A DNA stretch of 10,430 bases from Strigomonas culicis (Eukaryota; Euglenozoa; Kinetoplastea; Trypanosomatida; Trypanosomatidae). Below are positions 1 through 6,157 of this stretch, piece by piece (the stretch's first letter is position 1; each line of letters starts with the position of its first letter). Where the stretch lies: the NCBI GenBank assembly GCA_000482145.1, contig AUXH01000651.1:1-10430 (forward strand). Direction: 5' to 3'. Position numbers and translations under genes: made by a program. The notes under the pieces were generated by a model. That model saw only the letters and a list, made by a program, of their open reading frames with translations, did no database searches and was not told the origin of the DNA.

Positions 1-1
1 A

Positions 2-1318
2 GCCTGCTGCCTGCGCCGCTGTGCGGCGATCGTTATGGTGGTGGCCCTTCTTGCGCATCTCGCGGGCGCGACGACGTACTCTGTGACGGGCGACTTCACG
101 CGAGCTGACGAGACCATTGACGGCGACGTGTACAACTTGGCGAGCATGACGGCCTCGACGCCCTTCATCACGGGCTACGTGACGGAGTGCAGCATCAGCG
201 GCGCCGGCTTCGGCCTGACCGCCTTCTCGTCTGCCAGTGCTGTCAGCTCTTCGCTGAACGGCTTCAACCTGACCATGAGCGGCAACACGGTCACGAACGC
301 CTCCATCCGCATGCAGGGCTACTACCCGTACCACTCCACGATCATGATCTCGGGTACGAAGGCGACGATGCTGGGCACGACGCCGCTGTACCACTTCCAG
401 AGCCTAGTGCCGCACAACTACGTCATCTTTTATCTGCAGGACACGATGGCAACGTGGGATGACAGCGGCTCTGGCGGCGCTGTGCTGTACATTGGCGGTA
501 CTACTCAACAACTCATCGATAGCTACAGCGGGTTCTACATGGTGAACACCATGGCCACGAATGCGGCACATGTGCTACAGCAGGACACTCCACTGTGTGG
601 CAATCAGTACTGCCTGAATCTCGTCCAAGCGTTCTTCAGCGTAGACAACGCCACCTGCCAGAACTGCAAGGGCGCATTCATACAGGCCGCCACCGACACG
701 ACCCGCAGTCCCTTCATGTCAAGCTCCGGCAGTGGCGTGATCCGCTTTTCCAACCTGACCATGACGGGCAAGTATCCCGTCATCGATTCCAATGGGAGGA
801 CCATCTTCAGTATTCAGACGCCAAGCACTTTCTCCATGTATGGCATTCAGACAGACTCTGTACTGCTGAAGTTTACCGGTTCTACTTTGAACTCGGTGAC
901 TGGTGTCTTCTCGTTCGCGCACATCAATGCCTCCGCCTTCTCTCTTGACGGTCCTCGTCCGAATGTGCTCGCCGGCGCGGTGCGCTACGGCGGCAACCTC
1001 ACGTTTGGCGGCAAGAAGATGACGAGCGTGGCGGACTGTGCGGCGTATAGCCTGACGGTGAACTACTTCGTGGACGCGTACAGCATCCTGCTGGAGCGGG
1101 ACGACACGACGGCGACTCTCAGCACGGAGGTGGTGGGTAATGCATCGGCGATGTTCTGCTCGCGCGACCAGTCGTCGACGGCCACGCTGGAGACGATGGC
1201 AGGCGGGTGGCAGCGGGCGAAGTGCGTGTGCCCCTCCGGCTACTACGCGCCCTACTGCACGCCCGTGTTCGACCCGATTGAGCCCCTGGAAAAGGAGACC
1301 ACCTCTACGTGGTTCTAG
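2..1318 (+). CDS. Surface glycoprotein (gene A), ectodomain part; 5' partial and truncated by a retroelement
   Basis: I do not recognise a named family. The frame is open to the left edge, so the true start probably lies outside the window. The first internal ATG is at 35, inside a hydrophobic stretch (VVALLAHLAGA) that reads as the core of a signal peptide. The ectodomain of about 400 residues is rich in Ser, Thr, Gly and short beta-type segments, with at least seven N-glycosylation sequons (for example FNLT, TNAS, DNAT, SNLT, GNLT). Paired cysteines occur, including CQNC near residue 210. It ends with an EGF-like cysteine knot, CVCPSGYYAPYC, at about residues 397-408. Host coding stops being native at 1283. 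The last 11 codons and the TAG at 1316-1318 come from inserted element E1. Without the insertion, the same frame continues at 1713 into CxxC modules and a membrane anchor, so as it stands the product lacks its anchor. It is a clear paralogue of the gene at 8360-9668. A role at the cell surface is inferred. Confidence 0.8.
   Translation, partial: ACCLRRCAAIVMVVALLAHLAGATTYSVTGDFTRADETIDGDVYNLASMTASTPFITGYVTECSISGAGFGLTAFSSASAVSSSLNGFNLTMSGNTVTNASIRMQGYYPYHSTIMISGTKATMLGTTPLYHFQSLVPHNYVIFYLQDTMATWDDSGSGGAVLYIGGTTQQLIDSYSGFYMVNTMATNAAHVLQQDTPLCGNQYCLNLVQAFFSVDNATCQNCKGAFIQAATDTTRSPFMSSSGSGVIRFSNLTMTGKYPVIDSNGRTIFSIQTPSTFSMYGIQTDSVLLKFTGSTLNSVTGVFSFAHINASAFSLDGPRPNVLAGAVRYGGNLTFGGKKMTSVADCAAYSLTVNYFVDAYSILLERDDTTATLSTEVVGNASAMFCSRDQSSTATLETMAGGWQRAKCVCPSGYYAPYCTPVFDPIEPLEKETTSTWF
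1272..1283 (+). repeat. Target-site duplication of E1, left copy
   Basis: The 12 bases ACCCGATTGAGC lie directly before the element and recur exactly at 1701-1712, directly after its poly(A) tail. A 12-bp duplication is the usual length for ingi/L1Tc-clade elements of trypanosomes. The perfect match points to a fairly recent insertion. Confidence 0.95.
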
Positions 1319-1358
1319 GGACTAGTAACCCCCCGTAGGGGTGAAACCAAGCGTCTCC
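1284..1358 (+). ncRNA. HDV-like self-cleaving ribozyme at the 5' end of E1 (Pr77-like hallmark)
   Basis: All parts of the nested double-pseudoknot fold can be drawn. P1: CCCTGGA (1284-1290) with TCTAGGG (1314-1320), one G-U pair. P2: GGAGAC (1294-1299) with GTCTCC (1353-1358), perfect. P3: CAC (1300-1302) with GTG (1309-1311), extendable by one pair, loop CTCTAC. P4: ACCCC (1328-1332) with GGGGT (1338-1342), loop CCGTA. J4/2 contains CCAA, making C1347 the likely catalytic cytosine. Cleavage would fall between 1283 and 1284, exactly the element boundary. In the L1Tc family the equivalent 5' 77-base module is known to act both as an HDV-like ribozyme and as a promoter. Activity here is inferred from the fold. 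Confidence 0.87.
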
Positions 1359-1361
1359 ATG

Positions 1362-1395
1362 GGGGTGCGTGACATCTCTTACCGTCACCCACCCC
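1362..1395 (+). other. Hairpin inside E1, directly 3' of the ribozyme
   Basis: GGGGTG (1362-1367) pairs with CACCCC (1390-1395), and TGAC (1370-1373) pairs with GTCA (1384-1387). They are separated by a 2x2 internal loop, with a loop of ten bases. No counterpart is obvious at the same place in E2. Confidence 0.6.
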
Positions 1396-1399
1396 CCAC

Positions 1400-1430
1400 C
1401 CGGATGTATAGTACTGTTCTATGCATCCGG
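1400..1430 (+). other. Strong stem-loop inside E1
   Basis: CCGGATG (1400-1406) pairs perfectly with CATCCGG (1424-1430). The stem continues through a U-G pair (1407 with 1423) and ATAG/CTAT, giving 12 pairs closed by a 7-base loop, TACTGTT (1412-1418). A long pyrimidine run follows it directly. It could be a structural or protein-binding element of the retroelement RNA; the function is unknown. Confidence 0.7.
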
Positions 1431-1508
1431 TTCTTTTCTTTTTTTTTATTTTCTTAGTTTTTAGTTTCTTCAAGGTCTTTTCTCTCTCTCTTTCTTTTTT
1501 TTTTCCAG
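1431..1508 (+). promoter_or_regulatory. Polypyrimidine tract and candidate trans-splice acceptor inside E1
   Basis: Almost 80 bases of nearly pure T/C end in CCAG at 1505-1508, the arrangement that directs spliced-leader addition and polyadenylation in trypanosomatids. E1 may therefore bring its own acceptor, so the stretch downstream (from 1509, including the 3' half of gene A) could form a separate capped mRNA. The first ATG after it (1517) opens only a five-codon frame. Position and composition are seen; use as an acceptor is inferred. Confidence 0.55.
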
Positions 1509-1558
1509 TAGGTCATATGGCGGGGCATACTTAGTATCGCTGGCCGAGGTGGAGGGAA

Positions 1559-1582
1559 CTGCAGTCATAACCAACACTGCAG
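1559..1582 (+). other. Hairpin in the E1/E2-shared block
   Basis: CTGCAGT (1559-1565) pairs perfectly with ACTGCAG (1576-1582) around a 10-base loop. It lies between the two E2-matching segments. E2 has a hairpin of quite different sequence (9833-9848) at the same relative position. Confidence 0.6.
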
Positions 1583-1700
1583 GTTGCACTCTACTCTGAA
1601 CACCGTCCGCGCCCCACTACCCGATGTCGTCCATAATCACTCCACACTTTTTGTGCGCAGTAGACTTCGGTAGACGTGTAGTGGGTTGGGAGAAAAAAAA

Positions 1701-1712
1701 ACCCGATTGAGC
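1701..1712 (+). repeat. Target-site duplication of E1, right copy
   Basis: ACCCGATTGAGC follows the poly(A) tail and is identical in all 12 positions to 1272-1283. Gene A coding sequence resumes here in the same phase. Confidence 0.95.
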
Positions 1713-2617
1713 AGTACGTCTTCTACAGGGACGAGGACGTGGTGACGTGCACGGTGGCGAACTGCAGCCAGTGCATCACGGGGCGAACGGATCAGTACTC
1801 GACGTGCAACGCGACGTTCAAGCTGAACGGCACCTCATGCGTGCCGCAGGAGTGCCAAGCCGCCCACTGCTCTCAGTGTGTGTACAACACGGAGTACGAC
1901 TGCGAGGTGTGCGAGAGCAACTACGACCGCGGCAGCGACAACGCGACCTGCGTGGCCATGACGTGTAACGTGACGGGTTGCGACACGTGTGCGACGGAGG
2001 AGGAGAACGTGTGCCAGAGCTGCAGCGCGAACTTCAACTTGAACGCGAATGGAACGTGCACACAGAAGGTGTGTCAGGTCGCTAACTGCAGCCGATGCGC
2101 GGATGGCAGAGAGGACGAGTGTGCCGCTTGTGCGGATGGTTTCAGCCAAGATGGTGTATTGTGTTCCAGTACTACATCGGAAGGTGGTGGTATGTCGACG
2201 AAATCGATCATCGGTTTGGTTGTGGGAATCATTATGCTGCTTGCTCTGCTGTTTTTGTTTCTGGTGCTGTTCTTGTGGCGCCGTCGGGGGCAAGTGAGAA
2301 GGGTGCAGGCGTACGAAATTGTGCACCCAGATGAAGAGAGTAGAAGCACCCCAGAAATGGAGGAATCTAATGGAGAAAAGGATGAAGTTGTTTTGGATAA
2401 GCCGTCATTTGTCTCTGTTGCACCTGTGAATCACAATCCACTTTGTGTCGAAGCGGATGCCGTTACGGAAACGTTCGCAGATGATGTAACACACAGAGCG
2501 CCATGCTCAGCAAGGAAGTCTGCCCGGCGTCAGAGGAGCGGCCATCGAGCAACGTCAACCTTTGCCAATGTGGACGTGGAGGCAATGTATGACGAGAGCA
2601 CATCAATGGTGGAGTGA
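1713..2617 (+). pseudogene. Gene A, separated 3' part: CxxC-rich modules, transmembrane helix and cytoplasmic tail
   Basis: This is the continuation of the surface protein, in the same frame as the upstream half, ending at TGA 2615-2617. It opens with the 12 codons after the duplication, then four cysteine modules of about 38-45 residues built as C(x)4-5CxxC...CxxC...C (examples ANCSQC, AHCSQC, TGCDTC, ANCSRC). They resemble furin-like or protist VSP-type repeats. A short Ser/Thr/Gly linker leads to a membrane segment of about 25 residues (IIGLVVGIIMLLALLFLFLV and on), a WRRR stop-transfer signal, and a tail of about 105 residues with acidic stretches and the tyrosine motifs YEIV and MYDE. 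So the complete protein would be type I, with the cysteine repeats next to the membrane. It has no start codon of its own: the first in-frame ATG is at about 1958, inside the modules. I call it a pseudogene half because E1 separates it from signal peptide and ectodomain. The frame shows no decay, which suggests a recent break. Confidence 0.8.
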
Positions 2618-3200
2618 ATGTCTGTACACGTTCGTGTCAGCATGTAACGCGTTACCAATTGCACCGCCTGCTGTGTTAGAGTTTGTATAAAGAGGAGAAG
2701 AAGTGTGTTGTTTGCACTAAGGTGAATTCTCAGAAAAGTGCCAACGACAATAAAGTAAACTAAGAAAATACTAAAATACCAATTACACGAAATAATGTAT
2801 ATAGTTAAATATACGCTTTTTAAATTTATTCTAATTTGATTCTGTTTTTTTTTTACTACATTTCCTTTTGTTTTTCTTTTTCTTTCCCGTTCATCTTTTT
2901 TTTTTTTTCGTTGCTGTTCTCTTTTTGCTCTGTTTGTATTCCGTGTAAGGAGCAGTGACATGAATTAATCGCGCTGCGGTTTGTTTTGTAGGCAGTTGCG
3001 CTTTACTATCATTACTATTATTATTGAGACCTTGTATAGCTCATTTAATAATCCTTTTTTCTCTTGTGCAAGTGAATGCACGCTACCCGTGGAGACCTCT
3101 ACACTTCTCTTTAGAGGTTCTTTTTTATTTATTTGGGGTACAAATAATTGAATATTTCTTCTGCAGAACTCATCCCAATAGTTACAGTATATGAGAAAAA

Positions 3201-3203
3201 ATG

Positions 3204-3236
<33 letters not shown>

Positions 3237-3248
3237 GGATGTATGCAT
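3201..3248. repeat. ATAC tetranucleotide microsatellite inside an inverted repeat
   Basis: About seven ATAC units (3203-3230) are followed by a short AT run. ATGCATACAT (3201-3210) and ATGTATGCAT (3239-3248) are perfect 10-base inverted copies, so the microsatellite can fold into a hairpin. Confidence 0.85.
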
Positions 3249-3445
3249 GTTTTCATATGATGCTGCAAGCTAATAGAAAGCAATTTTTCATTTTTGATTT
3301 TACATATGTATATATAAAAGAGATTTTGTTTTCAACTGTTCTATGGTATCGCTGTTCTTCCCTTTTGTTTTATAACTCTTTTTTTTTTCTACAGTAACTA
3401 GTTGTTTCTTTTCATGCTCGAGTGGTTGTGGGGTTTGCTCCAACA

Positions 3446-3470
3446 TTTATTATTATTATTATTTTTTTTT
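3446..3470 (+). repeat. TTA trinucleotide microsatellite running into a T tract
   Basis: Five to six TTA units are followed by nine T's. A shorter ATT run lies near 3009-3024. This is simple-sequence DNA with no coding role seen. Confidence 0.75.
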
Positions 3471-3890
3471 GCGACGTTACATGTTTTCATTCAAAAAAAA
3501 AAGATTTTGAGAGCCTTTTAGTATTCACTTTTTTTTTAGTTCTTTTCCTTTTGTTTTCTTTTTGAACGACGATAGTTCACTGTAAAGGGTCTCCTCAAAG
3601 CAGAAGAAATGTCAAATGCGTTGCTGTTCGCGCAGAGTACTCTCTTGTTCGCTCTTCGTCGAACTCCTGTTCGTAGTGTTGATCATGCAAAAAAAAAACC
3701 CAAGAATAAAGCAACATGATTTACATGTACCTGTGTTTCGGGGAGAAGTAATCTCATTCCGTGCTTCTGTATGTTCAGAGGTCTTTCTGTTGCCCATGTG
3801 CTCTGCATCGCTCATCTCGTTTTTTTTCTCTGTCGCCATTGTTACTGTGTCTCTCTTTCTCTCTCTCTTTCCTTCTCTTCTGCGTACATA

Positions 3891-4415
3891 GGTGTTCAAG
3901 CGGCTCTCTGTGCCTCCTACGCTACGGGGGCCATATCGCTCTGGCAGGCGGGGGTTGGGGTGATTCCGGCTGTTGGGATGCGGGTGCGTGGCACCACTCT
4001 GTTAGTTCCGGCGCGGTGGTAAGCGCGCGCGGCCTCGTCGCTTCGTTGTTTGTTGCCGCTCGTGTTATGGCATTCAATGGCCCTTGTGCGTCCTAGCATA
4101 CACCCCATCACGGCTAGCATCTCTCCTTTTCACACTACTCTTTTCAAGGCGGTATGTGTATATGTGGCATTTGTTGTGTGAACTGTATACCTTCGCTGTG
4201 TTGGCAGTGTGGAGCCGTAAGCGGGTGAAGACACAGTGTAAAGTACCACTGTGCGTCAGAAGCAACTAGTAGGCACGCATGCCCAGCGAGCGTCTAAGCC
4301 TGTGGGACAAGTGGCGAATGCTGCCCACTGGGCGGTGGCGGGTCTGGGCGAGGGGATAGATTTTGTGTCTTTGAATACCGACCACGCGCCCACTGGAGAG
4401 ACGACGAGCGGGCGA
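3891..4415. other. GC-rich islands within the intergenic region, unidentified
   Basis: After a pyrimidine tract ending in CATAG (about 3848-3892), base composition changes sharply: 3893-4090 and 4279-4415 are GC-rich like the genes, not like the flanking DNA. Short frames exist (to TAA 4021-4023 in one frame, to TAG 4094-4096 in another, and a 26-codon frame from ATG 4279 to TAG 4359), but none is long and I recognise no domain. The islands could be remnants of a decayed gene or of a retroposon, or a short unidentified transcript. Nothing in them matches the ribozyme module of E1 or E2. Confidence 0.35.
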
Positions 4416-4780
4416 AGTGAAAAGAGTGTACTTTGCTGTGTCTTTTTGTGTGTAGCACAATCGTAATAAACAGTGTAACTATGCAGAGTGGTGCTTACAG
4501 ACCCTTCCTTTTATGTTTTATTATCCCTTCTTGAAGGGTAATAAAGGCGATGTGCAGGACTCTGGTAAACTGCGAATGGGATACTCCCCTCTACTGGTTG
4601 CGTTGTATATAAAGAGGTGCTACACGTGCGTGTATGTGAATATCACGAACGGTTGTAAGTACCACTCGCAAAAATGTGCTACGTGTAGTGCGTGTGTCCT
4701 TGTGGAGTCACTCAAATCGTGTCGTTAAACAGATTGTTTTTCCTCGTACGCTTCCCATATCTCTTCTGAATGTCTGATTT
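4416..4780. other. Intergenic stretch before the LRR gene, nothing identified
   Basis: This is mixed-composition sequence with a 71-codon frame (4513-4728). Its only notable feature is a CxxC near the end (CATCSAC), and it has no recognisable domain. I do not call it a gene. Confidence 0.4.
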
Positions 4781-4784
4781 AGAT

Positions 4785-4836
4785 TACTTTTTTTTTTCAT
4801 CTTTTGCTTCGCGTTTTTTTTTTAAATTATATACAG
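4785..4836 (+). promoter_or_regulatory. Polypyrimidine tract and likely trans-splice acceptor of the LRR gene
   Basis: Two T-rich runs (about 4789-4805 and 4814-4823) are followed by the first AG at 4835-4836. Use of it gives a 5' UTR of about 64 bases before ATG 4901. A second pyrimidine run (4874-4888) has no AG before the ATG, which makes the upstream site the better choice. Confidence 0.55.
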
Positions 4837-4900
4837 AGTTAAGGGTTAAACAATAAACAATAATAGAAATATCTTTTTTTTTCCTTTCACGTGTACTCAA

Positions 4901-6157
4901 ATGGAACACACACCGGGTAATGAAAAGGAAGGTAACGTTTGGACTTCTGTGAGCAGTTACGCACTCGAGCTCGTGGCGGCGTATCTGCCGTGTATCTCGT
5001 GTGCCGTGTGTGCGTCGGACCCGAACGTGCGGGCCCTCGTGGAGCTCAGCGGCGCTGTGCACACACACGAGGTCGTGCTTCCAAATGGTGAAGGCCTTTA
5101 CCAAGATGAACATACCACCGTTACGGTGGAGACGTGTGCGCACGTGTTACGGTTCGAATACGATGAGCGCCATGGGGACCATGCACTGTGCGTGGTGGAC
5201 GTTCGTGATGTGCGACGCGTGGAACTTGTGATGTGGTGGCTTCAGGTGGTCGGCGTCCGCTCGCTGAAGTTGGAGGGTGTACAGGCGTTGACTACCACTG
5301 GGTTTGAACACATCATTTCCACATTGCTGAACAAAAATGTGTTAACACGGAGCAGTAAGGCTCTGCCTGTAGTGCTTGAAGAGCTAACATGTGAGGGCAG
5401 ATGGAATAATCGTGTTAGAATCAGGTGCCTAAATTCCCTACGTGCTTGCCAATGCTTACAAGCGCTAAGCCTCCAGTGTTGTATTTTGAACTCACTGGTT
5501 GGGCTCCAGACACTCACAAACTTGAGGGAAGTGTATCTTCAAAGGACAGAATCAAATACTCTGGTACCATTGAGCAACTGTGTACGGCTCGAAAAGCTGT
5601 GTATTCACTGCTGTAAGGAAATACAATCATTAGAGGGCCTTGAGAGGTTGACAGCGCTACGCGAGTTGCGCATCCACTACTCAGAATTAACCAATTTGAA
5701 ACCTCTGGGCGATTGCCGGCATCTCCAAAGGCTAAACTTATGGTATTGCCATAGTCTGGTATCTCTGGAAGGACTGGAGAAGCTCACTGATCTCAAAGAG
5801 CTTGATCTTTCTAGCAGAAGCTTGCGCGACGTGAGACCGTTGCGGAAATGTAAACAAATCGAAAAGCTGCTACTATGTTGGTGTAGCGAGCTGCATTCCT
5901 TGGAGGTGTTGCGGGAGCTGACCGCACTCAGGGAGCTCCAGCTTTCCGGTACGAGAGTGAGCGACTTGAGCCTCTTGAGCCAATGTACGCAAATAAAAAG
6001 AATCTGGTTATCCCAATGTAGCGAGCTGCGCTCACTGGAAGGGTTGGAAGAATTGCCAGAACTAGACTGTATTCATATGTCAGAAAATATGAAGGAACAA
6101 GTAGACGTACGTCCAATTCCATTGACGAGAAGGGATATTATACGCTACTCGAGATAG
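4901..6157 (+). CDS. Leucine-rich-repeat protein (trypanosome LRRP type)
   Basis: This is an intact 418-codon gene. Residues 1-150 form a non-repeat N-terminal region with a Cys/Val-rich stretch near residues 24-38 (AAYLPCISCAVC) and no clear signal peptide. From about residue 175 to 395 run leucine-rich repeats of about 23 residues that alternate in two flavours. One flavour is SLEGLExLTxLRELxLxxxx; the other is LxPLxxCxxLxxLxLxxCxxL. The true period is therefore close to 46 residues, repeated about four to five times, with a conserved cysteine per unit. The C-terminus is basic (RRDIIRYSR). It matches the leucine-rich-repeat protein families of trypanosomes (LRRP and ESAG8-like), which are dispersed among variable surface genes. 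Their role is mostly protein binding, and some are nuclear or regulatory. No RING motif or membrane segment is visible here. The ATG at 4901 is the first after the acceptor. Confidence 0.88.
   Translation: MEHTPGNEKEGNVWTSVSSYALELVAAYLPCISCAVCASDPNVRALVELSGAVHTHEVVLPNGEGLYQDEHTTVTVETCAHVLRFEYDERHGDHALCVVDVRDVRRVELVMWWLQVVGVRSLKLEGVQALTTTGFEHIISTLLNKNVLTRSSKALPVVLEELTCEGRWNNRVRIRCLNSLRACQCLQALSLQCCILNSLVGLQTLTNLREVYLQRTESNTLVPLSNCVRLEKLCIHCCKEIQSLEGLERLTALRELRIHYSELTNLKPLGDCRHLQRLNLWYCHSLVSLEGLEKLTDLKELDLSSRSLRDVRPLRKCKQIEKLLLCWCSELHSLEVLRELTALRELQLSGTRVSDLSLLSQCTQIKRIWLSQCSELRSLEGLEELPELDCIHMSENMKEQVDVRPIPLTRRDIIRYSR

Larger units (their letters stand above)
1284..1700 (+). mobile_element. 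Short non-autonomous non-LTR retroelement (E1), ingi/L1Tc clade, with 5' ribozyme and poly(A) tail
   Basis: This 417-bp insertion begins with CCCTGG and ends in eight A's (1693-1700). It is bracketed by a perfect 12-bp duplication and codes for no protein. In order it holds an HDV-like ribozyme fold (1284-1358), two hairpins (1362-1395, 1400-1430), a long polypyrimidine tract ending in CAG (1431-1508), and a block that matches the autonomous element E2: GCTGGCCGAGGT at 1539-1550 and a 31-base stretch at 1594-1624 matching 9850-9880 at 27 of 31 bases. The organisation resembles trypanosome RIME, NARTc or SIDER elements, which are mobilised by autonomous ingi or L1Tc relatives. I infer that the E2 family mobilises it, but E2's 3' end is outside the window, so shared tails cannot be checked. 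Insertion plus duplication adds 429 bases, a multiple of three, so gene A stays in phase on both sides, although the element itself carries in-frame stops. Confidence 0.93.
2618..3890. other. T-rich intergenic stretch, no supported gene
   Basis: Bases 2618-3890 are AT-rich with many T runs (for example near 2846, 2899, 3379 and 3462), any of which could serve 3' UTR formation or splicing. Open frames on either strand here consist of low-complexity residues dictated by base composition, and none looks like a protein. No tRNA or rRNA gene was recognised. Confidence 0.6.

Noticed and set aside
1284..1318. The last 11 codons of gene A's open frame as native C-terminus.
   Set aside because: They are translated ribozyme sequence of E1, inside the target-site duplication boundaries. 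The native frame resumes at 1713.
1835..2326. Long reverse-strand open frame opposite gene A's cysteine modules.
   Set aside because: It is a shadow of the GC-rich plus-strand gene: the product is His/Arg/Ala low-complexity, while the plus strand shows clear domains.
2530..2961. 143-codon reverse-strand frame after gene A.
   Set aside because: Lys/Arg and Phe/Ile runs come from poly-T and poly-A tracts, and it overlaps gene A's 3' end.
4840..4848. TTAAGGGTTAA, which resembles a telomere repeat TTAGGG.
   Set aside because: It is a single imperfect unit, not a tandem array.
5881..6040. Direct DNA repeat (TGTAGCGAGCTGC) in the LRR gene considered as an insertion signal.
   Set aside because: It falls at equivalent positions of successive leucine-rich repeats and is explained by repeat duplication within the protein.
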